Below are positions 37,397-51,535 of a DNA stretch of 64,000 bases, one piece after another. The notes below the pieces were generated by a model, which did not search any database, had not been told where the DNA came from, and worked only from the letters and a program-made list of their open reading frames with translations. The position numbers and the translations under genes are program-made. The stretch comes from Onchocerca volvulus. Taxonomy: Eukaryota > Nematoda > Chromadorea > Rhabditida > Onchocercidae. Location: positions 4,216,001 through 4,280,000 of the forward strand of contig HG738137.1 of the NCBI GenBank assembly GCA_000499405.2, written 5' to 3'. Within the stretch, counting starts at the first letter, position 1. The number at the start of each line of letters is the position of its first letter.

Positions 37397-40300
37397 ATGA
37401 AAGGAAGAGGAAGAGGAAGAGCAAAAGAAAGCGCAGAAGCCACTACCAGCCCCACAGGTATGCTTTTATTTCATATCTTTTTTAAGATTACAGTTGCAAT
37501 TTCGTGACATTTATCTTGATTGATGTTATGTTAATCAGATTATGAGACTTATCCAAATTAATTATCATCAGTAGTAGCATTCAGCGAGGAACAGGTTGAA
37601 TGAATGTCCATCATAAAAATAAGCTCTTTCTGATAACCTTACAATATTTCTGTTTACAGTCATTACATGTCAGTGTAGCCGAATTTTCATATCCATGTTG
37701 TATATTTATTTTTTATTCATTTATTTGTGTTATCAATGCAGTAAATTACTGCATTTGCTAGTAGAATTGAACGATATGTTTACAGTGGGAAAAGGGCATG
37801 GACGCGATAAACAACCAAAGTTTGAAACTTTTAGCGGTGAATCTGCTAAAATTGGACAGAAACTTGATGAAAAGGTATTTCTTGATTTTTTTTAGTGAGG
37901 TTTAAATGAATCAGGAATGAAAGTTTTTTTTCTTATGTAAAGTATATGGAATAATGAATAGGAAAAATGATTGCTAGTTTAGGAGTTTGAAAATTCTTTC
38001 ATTTCAATTTATTCTAAAGATTTGAAGATGATGAAAGTTTAGCATAAACGAATTGGAGAGTTGGTGCGTAGACCAAACTATGGAAAATTGGGTAAGCGTA
38101 TTGAGCTGATGGCCAACTTTAAGCTTTTGGAAGTACCTTCTTCTCTACAAATTTATTGCTACCATGTAGATGTTTTGAAAATAACTAAGAAGGACAAGCT
38201 TGTGGTGGAAGACAGGTATTATTTAAGTTGATTTAAATTTAAAACTTGATTTTCATTCATAGAAATTATTCGTTATATCGTCTTTTTTTTAAGTGCATTA
38301 TACTTATTTCATAACATGATAAGATTGCAGTATTGCAGTATTACAGTTAATTGAAAAGATTGCTTCACCAGTGCCTCTCATTCACTTAATGCTCCAACTA
38401 AATTTGCTCTTTCGAAACGTTAAAAATCATTATTGGTGAATCAAAGCTATTATTATGTTGTCTTCATGACTTTTGCAAATCATTTGAAAATGTTAGCAGT
38501 AAGTAGATATAGTATTATAACTTTGTCATTGCTTATTGAAAATATTTTTTTTATTCCGTATTTTCTCATTGTGATCTTTACAAAATAGAGAAGCTGGAGA
38601 TGTTGCAGAAAACAGAACTATTTTTCAGAGATATTTGTCGTGAAATATTTTGGAAAGTCATTTCGAATAATGAAGAAATATTTAGTACAGGATATTACCT
38701 GGTGTATGATGATTGCCATGCTCTTTACTCTTCTTGTAAACTGAAGCCAACATTGGAACTTCACTTATTCACAAAAGCAAAACCTGGTTTGAAAGTATAC
38801 ACTCCAAATTTATTGATTTCTAAAAGTCTGAGAGTCGCTAAACTTCTTGTAATTTCTAACAGAGAACATCTAAAATATAAGATTGTGACGTAAACTTGTG
38901 ATTTGACTTTCCTGCAATGCTTGATATAGTTGCTGCATTGATCTTTATAACTAATCCAATGTTCATTATTTCTGTCCTTCTTTTCGTTATTTTTTAGTTT
39001 AAAAATTTGTTGTTTTTCAGTCTACTGATATATCTTTCTCAGTTCTTATATCACTTACCAATTGTTTTACTCTCAATATCGATGAGCAGTTTCCAAATTT
39101 TCGGGCAAGTATGCAATTTTTGGATTGTTTGATGAGTCAACAGGTGCGCTGCCCTTATATGTAAGTGCATTTATATTTGTAAAATTTACTAAGAGATAAA
39201 AGGCAAATTATAGCAAAATCTCTGAAATATGACATTTTAGAAATTTTGACTCTTAAATTTTTATTTTAATCGATGCATTTTTTTGCATGCAATTCATTTT
39301 TCAGTAGAAACTATAAATTCTTCTTGCTTATGATTTATTTCATGCAAATTTAGGAACATGGCTTCGAGTTTTTATCCATTTAATCAGTGTCTGTATTTGA
39401 AGCCAAGTGGAGGAGACATTTTAAATATGGGTCCGGGAATGGAGGCATGGACTGGACTATACAGTGCTGTAAAACGCTGTGAAAAAGGACTTATGCTAAA
39501 TGTAGATGGTTAGCAAGTTATCTGATGTATGTTAGATACATGAAATAACTCAGCACAGTCACTATGTTGTATAATTAAACTGTCTCTAGAATATGCTTTA
39601 GGTGATGTCTAATTTCCAAGTATCAACTAAATTTCTCTGTTTGGTATTTTGTGCAATAAATCAAATGTTTTTTTCCTTTTTTTTTTTTTTTTTTTTTTTT
39701 TTTGCAGCTATGCATTTAATATTATGATCATTTCAGTGTCCACAAAAGTATTTTATAAAGTTGACATGCGGTTAATTGATTTCTATTTGGCAGTCTTGAA
39801 TGAATTTGTTAGCCGAAGAAAGCCGTACGATGTCAGTGCAGTAATAAGTGAAAATTTTGCATTGTCTGCTAATCAAAGACAGCAGTTGAAGGATGCATTG
39901 AAAGGTGAATTTTGGTTTTATTTGATCATTTGTCTCTGTATACTCTATAAGTTTTTTTTTTTTTTTTCAGATTTCAGCAAAAAATTATTTGTTAATATAT
40001 TTATATTTGTCTATAGAGAATCCAAATATGGGATTATATGTGTTGTAGAGCTTTTGTTGTTTGTTATGGTAGTGGACATATTCCAAACTATCATTATCGA
40101 TCAGATTATAGCCCTTTTTTTTTATGTAACACTGATAGAGGTTTGATTAATATCAGCAACTTTTCTGGGAATTAACTGAACGGTTATCTTAAGTTTTATA
40201 AATAATGAATGTCTGGATTATGTTATACTTTACCCAGTTGTTTTATTCAACTCATATTTTCAGAAGTCGTCAGAGTAAAAAGTTTTCAGGTTTAATGCTG

Positions 40301-43300
40301 AAATTAACATATGATGACAGACATGTCAAGTTTATTGATGTTGGATTACCTGCACGAATACAAAGGTTGATTTATTTTAATTTGATTACGTACTCTTCAT
40401 TTTTCCATACTTTCAGAATTTATTGCTGATGAGTTGAATTTTAGATTTAAAATATATCGAAACGGAGATTTTGTGGAAGAACTGACGGTCGAAGAATATT
40501 TCAATCGCTATAAAAGTAGTTTGCTTTCTTTTTTTTTTGAATTTTGCATCTACGTAAGATAAGTTTGGTCTCGAGTTATTGCATATTCACATAACTGAAC
40601 GTATTGTATATCTTAGTAATTATTTTTCCCTTATTTACATTCTTATGAATTATCTCAAATTTCGCAGTTTAGATATATACTTGAAATATCCGAACCTTCC
40701 GATATTACACTGTGGCAGAGCAACAAGGAAAGATTATTTCCCGATGGAGCTTTTACGGCTATCTGATAAAGTACAGCGTGTGAAAAAACGTTTGACACCG
40801 TTTCAAATCGCAAAATTGATCAGAGTAAGTGAACAACAGTGAGCTGCACTGGCCATTTTTTTTTTTTTTTTTTTTAAACATGATTCATCCAAATAGGCCA
40901 AGCATTAGGAATATTTTGTTTGAAAGAAATGAACAGTTTAGAAAATATAATTAACGGTATCTATTAATCATGACTAATCAAAGCATTTTGGTAACAGAAA
41001 ACAAACTTAGATAAGAAATTAATGATAATATGTTCAAAGATTTTAGAACACATATGATGAAATTAGTAAGTATATTTGGTTAAGTAATACTAAATGAATT
41101 GTGAGACAGTCAGGTTCTTCATTTTAGAACTTATTTCTCTGTAAAGGAAACATAATAAGAACTCTGTAGAAAGTCGGCATCGAAAAATTTTATAGCTGTT
41201 ATTTTTATTCAGTAATTTTCCAGTGGATAAAATTTCTCTTGCACTTTTATTAGAAATCATTTCTATACATTGTATATTCTTGCATCTTTTCTTTGTTTTT
41301 GAGGGTACGGCACTGAGTCCTTTAGAGAGATTCAAAAAAATCGATTGGTTTCTAAAAGGAATGAGAATATCAACCGATGATGAGTTCATTCAGCAGTTTG
41401 GAATCAATTTCCCGTTTATCAGTGATGGAGTCCCGGAATCAGTACGAATTCTTGGTCGCGTTTTGCCAGCACCTGTGATCAAGTTTAAGGTATGTTTGAT
41501 TTGAATTTATATTTTATCCTTAGTTATTCTTAGTTGAGGACACCGTAATTATTTACGATTTTCTTATTGCTTTCTTTCCTGTGAATCATTGCTGATGAGA
41601 GGACTTTTCCTCTTTTCGAATGATCGAAGTTTGAGAGAGCATAAAAGACTTGTCAGAAATCTCTAATGAAATTTTTTGCATAATAAAATTGTATGCAGAC
41701 TTTTATCAATCAGAATAAATCGGTTTTTAAATTATAAAAAGCTTTGTTCTTGTAAGGCATTCAAACGGAAAATTACAGACAATCGAATTGCCAGTGACGA
41801 ACGGTTCTTGGCGTTTAAATAATGGTTTTTTCCAAACCGCTAGTGATGTTCTTTTCGCTGTTGTATTCGTTGATCAAGCAATTGATATGCAGAATTTTCG
41901 GTACTTATTTCATTTTCAATCAGAACTAGATCGTTTATTCAGTAAATACATAGTTTTGGTAGGATGTACATGATAATTTAAATTTCAGGGGATCATTCAA
42001 TACTTTAATTCATACCTGCAAATTCTTCGGTATGAAATTTGTCAAGGAAAATTTTGGAGCAGATAATGTTGAAATATATAATTGGGATACACGTAGTGAA
42101 GAAGCTGATATTTATGTGCGCAGTTTCAAAGAAGTATGTAATGGAATAGAAAAAAAAACGCTGAAGCCGCTGATGATCTTCATCACTGCGGAGAAGAACG
42201 ATGAAACGTATGGTATGTTGAGAATTTCGCTGAAATTGCATGGTAATAGCGCATTTTGATATTGATGAAATATCTAACTTCTTTATAGGACGAATAAAAG
42301 TTACATGTGATAAGGAGGAAGGAATCGCATGTCAAGTAATTCTTGCCGAAACATTTCTCAAAATGAGTGGAAATCCAGAGCGTAATGCTGTGTCTCACAA
42401 TATTTGTTTGAAAATAAACGTTAAATTGAATGGCATTAACAACGAAGTGGCAAGGAACCAGAACTAGTAATTTCGATATTCTATATTGTTGAATATTTAG
42501 CTGTAGAGGTTGAGTATAGGAAATGCACACTGTTTGATCTTTTCAATCTTTTTACGGATGCTTTTAATCTGTGAAACATTATTGTGAAAAAAAATATGAC
42601 AAATGAAAAACATAGAGGTTATACATCCTTTTTTTTTTTTTTTTTTTTTATATGAAAATTATTTTTAAGAATCATTTATGATTTTTTTTTTTCAGCTGGA
42701 AAAAATTTACTGATGGAGAAGCTCCAACACTATTCATAGGTATTGATGTTACTCATCCACCATCAGGTGATCCATCGGCATCATCTATTGCTGCTATTGT
42801 TGGATCACTAAATGTTGGCGCAACAAGGTTTGTCGTTTATTTAAGCAAATAAATAGCTGAACCATCTTTCTAACTTCTGAGAGACTAAAGGATAAATTTT
42901 CCTATGTGATAACAGTTCCTTTATTAACGTGTTTTTAAATAAATATATGTAGATATTTTGGCTTTTATACCTGATTTGTTTTATTTTTTTTTCACAATTA
43001 TTTTTAGATATGCAGCATCTTTTAAAATTCCACAATCAGGAATGGAAATAATAACATATGCCGTGGATGCGTTCCGAACACGTATTATGGAGTTTAATGC
43101 AGAAGCAAATTGTAAACCGCACCATATAGTGCTATTTCGGTAAGCTCTTTCAATATTATAGTTCATTCTTCATATAAATAGTTTAAGGCGAAAGGATTTA
43201 ATAACGGAACATTTTCGTAATTTTTATGTTTTGCTTCGTTTATTTTTTATTTTTCTTTTCTAGTATTTGATTTACAACTTATGTAATCATATATATTTGA

Positions 43301-45192
43301 AAATTTGTACATTCTATTCTCTTTTTTCTGTATCTCTTACAAATGTCCATAATTTTCTTTATGTCAACATCATTTTTCATATTTTAGTGATGGTGTTTCG
43401 GACTCTGAATTTTTAGACGTTATGAACGAAGAATTATTATGCCTGAAAACAGCTATACATCAGCTAGATCGATTCTACGATCCAACAATTTCTTATATTG
43501 TAGTACAAAAAAAGCATCACACTCGTTTCATTCAACAAGACTTGGGATGGTGAGGAATATTTTCTAAAGTAATGAAAGATGCAAAAAGAGTTTATGATAT
43601 GTGCTGTTACTAAGACAAATCTAGATTCTAAAATCAGATGAATTAAAAGATATGCTATATCTTTCGAAAGTCCACAATTAAAAATGGAAGTAATAACGTA
43701 TACCGTGAATGTGGAATTGATTTATCCATAACAATTTATTTTTATATTCACACCAGAATTTTCTAGGCTGTTACTGATCCTTTGTAAAAGTGATGGAAGA
43801 AATATTTCCTGCAATAGTCCACTTACTAAACTCTGCAGTTTTTTTTTACAGTTTTTTTATCTTGCTTTTCAGGGACAAAGGAAATGTACCACCAGGAACA
43901 GTCGTTGACAGCACGATAACGAGTCCCTTGCGATTTGACTTTTATCTCTGTTCACATCGTGGTGCAATTGTATATTTCCTATCTTTTTTATTTTTCATTT
44001 CTATTTCCATCTAGCGGTCACATAGTGATTGCAATATTTCGGTTTTCGCTGCTGCGATTTATTGCTAATATATTGAATACTTACACTTTCGTTATCTAGA
44101 ATTTATTATGGTAGTTGTTCTAATGAGCACTATTTCTTCGGATGATACATATAAGTGCAATAGCTGTTAAAGTTTCATAGTACTTTACTCACTAAGGATG
44201 TATATTATAAAGAATGGATGAACATACTATCTGAATTTTGCTGAAATTTAAGAACGTTGTTGTCATATGGCATTTCAGGGAACATCAAGGCCAGCTCATT
44301 ACATTGTTCTCTATGATTCATGGCATTTATCTGCAGATGAATGGCAGGTTAGTTTTTAATTCTTGGCTAATTACATTTGAGTTAATTGGTTGTTTATTAT
44401 GTGGATATTTCGGCTCTATGAAAAGATTTCTGAACTTCGACTTAAAAGAAGAAAGATTTTCTGCATTCTCTAACATCTTTTTATTAGGTTCATTAAAAAT
44501 TTGTGATATTCATTATTGGTTTGTACTCATGTCAGCATAATTTTTTTAATGGTTTTTTCTGTATCTTCAGCAAATGGTTTATGCTTTATGCCACGTGTAT
44601 GCTCGATGCAATAAATCAGTTTCAATACCAGCACCTGTTTATTATGCTCATTTAGCCTGCGATCGAGCAAAGTATCTTTTGAAATATGCGTGAGTTTTCC
44701 GATTCAGAAATATAAATTTTTTAGTTTTTTTGATAAAGAAATGAAGATTTGTTCAGGACTGTTGCAGTATTGATTTGAGAAATCTATAAATCTTTTTTAG
44801 TTGCAATGCAGTTGCCTTTTAATATTACAAAATGAAGAGAGGCAACAAGGGCAGATTCAAATTTTTACATTAGTACACAGAAATCAAAAAATATAACTAA
44901 CGTTATTATTTGATTCATAATAGTGTTATTGATGAAGTTTTATATTGATGTGAGAATAAAACAGATGCGAATTTTCTAACATTTAAGAGATTTGAAATCT
45001 TTGCATTTCGGACCATCTACTTTGCTAATTTATTAAATGTCGCTGCTGATTGCAAATACAGTTTTGATTCAATTTTGATTATTCCAATATTTCAGACGAA
45101 TGGGTGAAGTATTAGGAAGTGATCTCAGTGCTCATATGCTTGAACAAAATTTTATTCTTAATCCGGATACCCCGAATATGTATTTCATATAA
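37397..45192 (+). CDS. Argonaute protein, slicer tetrad intact (about 22 exons)
   Basis: Small-RNA-guided silencing effector of about 940 residues. Exons by eye: 37397-37457, 37786-37874, 38043-38215, about 38591-38794, 39021-39160, 39354-39508, 39737-39904, 40290-40365, 40445-40515, 40673-40824, 41047-41065 (possible micro-exon), about 41308-41489, 41779-41900, 41989-42212, 42289-42466, 42696-42827, 43008-43139, 43388-43549, 43873-43969, 44279-44347, 44571-44689, 45096-45192. The N-terminus is [12 protein letters not shown], an RG-rich tail. The PAZ domain includes [13 protein letters not shown] and [16 protein letters not shown] shows the catalytic set: D in [10 protein letters not shown], the glutamate finger in [10 protein letters not shown] in FRDGVSD, H in [10 protein letters not shown]. 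It ends at MYFI. The clade is uncertain (CSR-1, ERGO-1/RDE-1 or ALG-3/4-like); it is not a close ALG-1/2 copy and not WAGO, which lack the tetrad. Exon 3/4 and 11/12 joins are unresolved. Confidence 0.95.
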
Positions 45193-47434
45193 CATTGTAC
45201 ATTACCAATTAAAAAAGGCAGGAGTGCTAATATGAAATTTTATATCATAAGTGTCATTTTCATGTTATTATATTTGTATGTTTGGATGTTTTTTCAAATT
45301 CAGAGTCTAAGATTATTGTACATGAAACATGTTTTATTATTTTCTATGCTGTTTATGAATATGTCTTTTTATTTTTTCAGGAATTTGAAGTTTTCTGCTG
45401 TGAGAATTTATAAAAATAAATTTTTATTGTGATTTGATTCTTGTCATTTAGATGAAGAGAGGTTTCAGTGAATTCTTAAATTAGCATAGAGCAGAAAATT
45501 AATTTTGATTATGCATACTTCATATACGGTTCCACTTATTGTTTTTTTTTTTTGTTTTTTCTACTAAATGTCTGCATCGCTTGGGAAATGTGTATACTGA
45601 TGAGCGTTATCATTCCTACGGATCTTTTTTGCAAAAATAAAAACACTTTAAAGACATTGTTCCGTTTTGTTGTAGTTACTCTATTTTTTAAACTCTGCTA
45701 TTTGCTCTAGCGAAGTGTTTTTAAGTAAATTTTTCCAGAGTCCATTCCTGAAAAATAGAATGTAGGATTCCCTTTTTTTTCCTGGAAATGTTGCTTTACC
45801 AGATGTATGAACCGTTTGTTGTGTTGAATAATTTCTTTTTATTCTTTCAGTTCGATATTTCATCATTTAGCCTTATCTTATCGTAGAAAAATCTGGCATT
45901 TAATTTCAGCTTATTTCATTTATGCTTTATGGTTGTTAGAAACAATATATCTCTTGTACTTTTCAAGCAACACTGTGGTGATTGTTTATCATAAAAACCG
46001 AAATATTTCTTTGTATTATAGAAATACCTTTGTATATGTAAATTTTTGACTTTTAGACTATAACAGATTAAAAATTTTTTTTGTGTGTTGTTATGGTAAC
46101 ATAGAGTAAAAATTTCACTATAAAAAAGATTCTTATCTAAGGGAATTCATCGATTTATTATGAACTATATTTTCAACAAATAAAATTCATGTATCAAGGA
46201 TTTCATTGCGCAACAAAATCATATATTCCATTTCCTAACAAAAAAGCTTTCCACGAACTACTTTCACGATAATTTTTTAGTTCCACGACGGGAACTATGT
46301 CAGCTAGCTTGATGATAAATGTTGAATCTCGGCAAGGGAAGAGTTGGAACACCAAAATCATTTATACCAAATTCCAGTCCTTCCCCAAATTTCACTTTCA
46401 TGACATCGCTTAGTGAGAAATTTTTTCGGAAATTCATTTCGCGCATGATCTTGATTTTAAAGCAGCGTGAATGTTATTCTGTAACAAAAAACATCATTTG
46501 TCATGTTCCCAAATTTTTCTTTCCTATTAAAAGAATAGTCTTTTGAACAAGCATCGTAAATTATTTTTTTAACGGAACAGCAAGGATCACACGTTTGACA
46601 AGTTATTCAGAGTTTGATTGCAAATTCGATAATTCAGTTGCATGGCCAATTAATGGAAATGAACACTATGCGATCGACTGCGATCATCAGAAATTTTGTT
46701 TAAGAGCAAGAGAGAATGCTTGGTAATAAGTTTTGATAGAAGGTAGAGGAGAAATGATTTTTTATGCACATAAAACATATACGATTAAAATTTATTTGAT
46801 CACATTATGGATAAAACCACCGTTATCCATAGACTTAGCTTACTATCTCGTTTAGCTTATTTTCTCTCTTTTTCTTTTTAAATTAATTCTATTTTTCTTG
46901 CCAGCGTATTATTCATGCATGAAATAGTCGGCTTTCTTATTATTTCCATTCCTAATTTGATATCATTCTACTGAAAAGTTTTATGTGAAGAAAATGTAAC
47001 TCAGCGTTTCGATTGTTCTTAGAACTTAATTTTTGATACTGCTTCTCAAATACCTCAGTGAGAATCACATTGTATGCGTCGTCATATTTGCGTTAAAAAG
47101 AAAATCAGTCATCTGACATTAAGAATGTCAGTTTGCATTTTCACAAGATTTCTTTCCGATGAGAAACTAGAGACATGTGCTTCTGATCCTCTGAGAAGGG
47201 AAGAAATAAATCTTTGTTGTTCCTATATGCTCACCTTACTATATGTGCGATTTTTTTCAGGAAAATTGTAAAAAAAAAATTTTGCATAAAATATTTTTAT
47301 TTAACAGATATAGATGAGACAACAGAGGAGACGAGTGAGGATGTGATCGTCACTGTAAAGTTCTTCATTTTAGTGAAAAGGGAAATGGAAGTTTTTTCAC
47401 ATTAAAGAATTGAATTTACTTGTATTTATCGTTG
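45193..47434. other. convergent spacer after Argonaute
   Basis: AT-rich 3' flank shared by two genes that converge here (Argonaute plus, PHM minus). An AATAAA lies near 45416 and others further downstream. ORFs of 60-75 codons here have no recognisable motif. Confidence 0.5.
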
Positions 47435-50400
47435 TCATATTTTTGGGATATTGTTCAACTCTGCTTCGCTGCTCCAATAATATTCCGGCGGCCCAGGTGA
47501 ATAGCATATATTGTCTCTGGAAAAGTGTCTTTTAAACTTTGAAGTCTTTCCCATTTTAAAAGGATATCTTGAGATGAGGCAACAATTCAACAAGAGAATA
47601 ATATTATGTGCTTCTTTTATGCAGCTATCATCTAAACACTTCATGACGATCTACTTGTGCAATATGTATGTATTCTCTTCAGCATGAAACTTTAGTTCTT
47701 CATGGATCACTTATGCGCAAAATCTTTCGTTTCCTGAATGAGATCTTATTCGATCTATGTCCTTCCCTGCTTAATTTACCAGTTACTGAGAGGAACACTA
47801 TTAGCATAAGACTCAAAAATGAACAAAGATTGCTTTGGAATGCGACGAAGTAATAATTGCAAATATGAATATGAAATCGGAAAAACTTCCTGCCTGAGAA
47901 TACGATCTCCCAGAACCCAGTACATGAGATAATAATTGCACATCTCGTTATTAGCTGTATTTCCCACTGTGAATTCCTTATTTTCCTTGTTATTCAGTAC
48001 GCAGCGAGCTGCCACCTGAAAAGGCTTGATTACTCATATAATAAATTATAACTGTAAATTAATCGAAATACCGAATTTATCGAACGTTGTACTATAATTT
48101 TATGTCTTTTTCAATATCTTTGTCAGTGAATTTAAAAATTTGATTCCATCTTGACTTTCAAAACTTTTATTTTGCTCTTATTTTTCACCTAATCTTTTTC
48201 TCTATTTCCCTGAATTTGATCGTTAACTTTCTATCAATTTGTTTAATGATTGAAGTTCGAATTGAAGAACTTACTTAAAAAATTAAAAATAAGAACAAAA
48301 TTAAGAATAAGAGCAACAGTTCTTCGCATTTTTATAGAACAGTTTAAAGAGTTTAAAAAACCGACCACATCGCCCTGCCGAATCGTGATATTTTTGTTGA
48401 CTGACTCAAACATTTGTGGAAGGAGAGGATTTCGTTCGCCAATTAGTTCCCAGATATCCTGACCATACTGATTCTCGCGTACTACCCATCCACTGACCTG
48501 TAGCAATATTTATTTATCTAATTTCTTCACTTTAACTTATTCGTAAAAGGAAATTAATAACAATCGAAAAAAGTTTTGCTTATGAAATATTCGAATTTGA
48601 AATGAGAAGATCTAATTTAAAAGAAGAACAAGTAATAGATGAAAACTTAAAATGTAAAATTTTTAGTTCCCATCAATGGCGTTATTATTAGATTGTTATT
48701 TAAAGGAAGATCTTATGCAAATATCATAAATTAATTAAAAAAAACTGACCTTTTCTCCGTGGCGATGAGTATGTGCACGGAATGCAAAAGGATGTATTTC
48801 AATATCTTCATCAACAATACATGCAGTCTCGAATGTTTCTAAATTTGTCTGAGCATCCATATAAGTAGATGGTAAAACGAAAAAAAAAAGGTCAAGATCA
48901 AATCTGAAGTTATGAGAAAATATTTTTAGAATTTGATACTATTCCATCGCATTCTTTTATGCCCAAAAGGCAACAAATGTTACGATTTGAGAGCTTAAGA
49001 TTTATCAATACTGATACCTCTCTTTTTTGGAGGTAACTTTCCGCCGGTTACCATCAACAAGGTGGACGCCCGTTTAGCTAACAATCCAACTGTTGATTCG
49101 ATACTTATACCAGAATAGTCAGGACCAAGTTTTTTTTTATAATGCACCTGGAGTACGAGATATTGAATACCTGTATTTCCACCAACTTTGAATCCGACGC
49201 CTGAAAATTTTGCGTTTTCCAATATTTCTGCTTTAACCACATACTATTGGCTTAAAAAACTTTCACGAAGACTGTCATATTAGAAAAGTAAAAGCCACCG
49301 TAATCTTTTTCAAATTCCATGACGAATATCTAATTTATTGAACTGCTCAAATGACTTTAGAAGAATAAGATATTCTTTACAGAAAAAAAATTCGAGTAAA
49401 AAGACGATCTGAATATTGAAATCTAAACAGGAAGCAAAAATTTTCAAAGAAAAAGCTATTTATGCTTTTATAAAGTCCACAAGGAATCGAGTACTGACTA
49501 AATTTCGAAGTTTGTTTTAGCTACTTCCCGAATCTTATATTTAATGTATATATTAAAAACGACTGAGTTCTATCTAATTAATCTAAGTTTGCAATTCCCA
49601 GTGATGAATCTTTTCTACATTGTCTAGTTTCGAAGTTATTTTACTCAAAAATTATTCGCGATAAGCATTCGAAAAATTCTATATGGGCATTAAAATATTG
49701 ATTTTTATAGCAAGTATGCCTCAACTCTAAGTTTCCAATTTTTCTCGATCTTTCTCGGAACTTATCGTAATGATTTTATTCTCGTTTACTAGCAAATAAC
49801 GCTTAATCATCTTGTATCTGAATTAATTCTTCTGGTTGGATTTTTATTCGTCATCTTAATTTCCTCTCGTCTTCCTGGATTAAAAAATAGTAATACACAT
49901 CCATATCGAATCAATATCAGAATTGCACTTAATTTTAAACAAATAGATGAATTTAAGTTATAAGGCATACCTTCTGGAAGGTAAAAATCAGGTGCGTCCC
50001 TACCCCACCCGTACAGTATGCTCGGCTGACCGATACATACTGGAGCTCGTTGAAAGTTTGGTCCAGCTGATGTCATATCTCCACAGTCCCTGAAATATTG
50101 TCATATTTCGTTATAAACTTAAATGAATCATTGTATAAGATGAAATGGTCTGGTTGTGTTGCAACTTTAAAGTTTGCATTATTTAAACAAAACATAAAAG
50201 AAAAGACAAGGATATGAACTGAGGTTAATAAGTCACTAGTAAAAAACTGACCAAATGACCTCGTCACTCCCTGGTAGACTACATCCAAACAGCAGCATAT
50301 GATGAGCCTTCTGCATTGTTGCAAAAGGCTTATATCCAACTGAAAATAACACGTATAAAAGCAAACTTTACATAAAGGTAGATTATCTGATGAAGTGAAT

Positions 50401-51535
50401 CGATCTCGTTTACTTCAAAAAGCTGTTTTAATAAAAACATGTAAAACTGTCTCTTTTTCATTAGCTCAACTTTTCTTTGTCAAGGATTGAAATCCATAAA
50501 GTATATGTAAAAAGTGAGCTAACCAATATAATGTTCTACAGCAGAATCGATTTCAATCGCTGTACACAAGTAAGAATCGTTCTGAAAGCGAATGGTTAGG
50601 TTAAAAAACTGATAGAATTGAATGATTTTCAATTAGTAATAATTTCAAACTCTAGTTTGTTGATCTAATGAAGACCACTTTCATTTCAGTAAGGCCAAAA
50701 TCCAAATCCGCTCTCAGAAAAGTCTTTCTTCGACTAAGGTATTTTTTAAACATTCTTTCTATTATTCCTCGTCTGTATGATTTTTTTCTTTTTTTCGTAA
50801 GCCTTAGCTCTTTTATTTTTAAATACATGTAAATTTTAATGATGCACTCTAATTTTTTTATTTCTACTGTTGCATGAATTCACTTCAAAATAAAAATACT
50901 GTGAATGGAAGTGCCAAAAATTCGATTATTCCCTCTAATACTTATTCTAAGCTTTTTAATTGAAAAAAAATGATTAATGTGTCCTATCTTTTTTTCTTCT
51001 TTGTGATATTGAAAAAGAAATTGAATTCAAAGCAGAGAGTTTTTTGAATAGTTTTCAAACATTCTATAGAGAAATATTATTCTGAAGCATACAGCAGATA
51101 GATTTTATCAACAGCAAAAACCGAAGAAAGTGCAGGAATTAAAACTTCTCTCGATGCATGGAGATGCATGATTTCTTGCTATAGAAATCACTTTCAAATC
51201 AGGAAATGTCGTGATAAATAAAGTGGGTGAGAAGAATGGTTCAAAAATTCCTCGGACTTTTCAAATCAATAAGTATAGGCTGTGAAAAATCCTAAAATTT
51301 TTAGATTGTCATTCAATGTTAAAATAAAAAGACCAAGATGAAGCTAAGCTAAAAAGGCCATGATACCAGTTGGATATTGTACAGGCAGATTTAACTTACC
51401 ATAACGGGTTCAGCTCCAGGCATTCGTAGCTCAGTGATTTCATTGGCGATCGTTATTTGGTAAATATTTAATGATAATAATGGAAGAAGCAAAAAAGAGA
51501 ACTTCTTGCAATTTAAGAACAACATTTTGCTTAGG
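47435..51535 (-). CDS. pghm-1: peptidylglycine alpha-hydroxylating monooxygenase (PHM), monofunctional
   Basis: Copper- and ascorbate-dependent first step of C-terminal amidation of neuropeptides, in the secretory pathway. Exons approximately: 51535-51400, 50580-50526, 50341-50275, 50090-49983, 49203-49012, 48844-48752, 48498-48376, 48015-about 47890, and a last exon ending at stop 47435. A signal peptide (MLFLNCKKFSFLLLPLLSLN) opens the protein. Copper ligands are all visible: HH in KAHHMLLFGC (CuA), H in LQVHYKK, HTH in FRAHTHRHGEK and the methionine in NNEMCNYYLMYW (CuB). Other landmarks are GWGRDAPDFYLPEG, VGFKVGGNTGIQYL and SGWVVRENQYGQDIWELIG. It ends at YSPGPPEYYWSSEAELNNIP with no lyase (PAL) domain, as in other invertebrates that encode PHM and PAL separately. 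The join into the last exon is not resolved. Confidence 0.94.

Noticed and set aside
39649..40146. 165-codon plus-strand ORF with a poly-phenylalanine run
   Set aside because: It is an Argonaute PAZ exon extended through T-rich introns on both sides.
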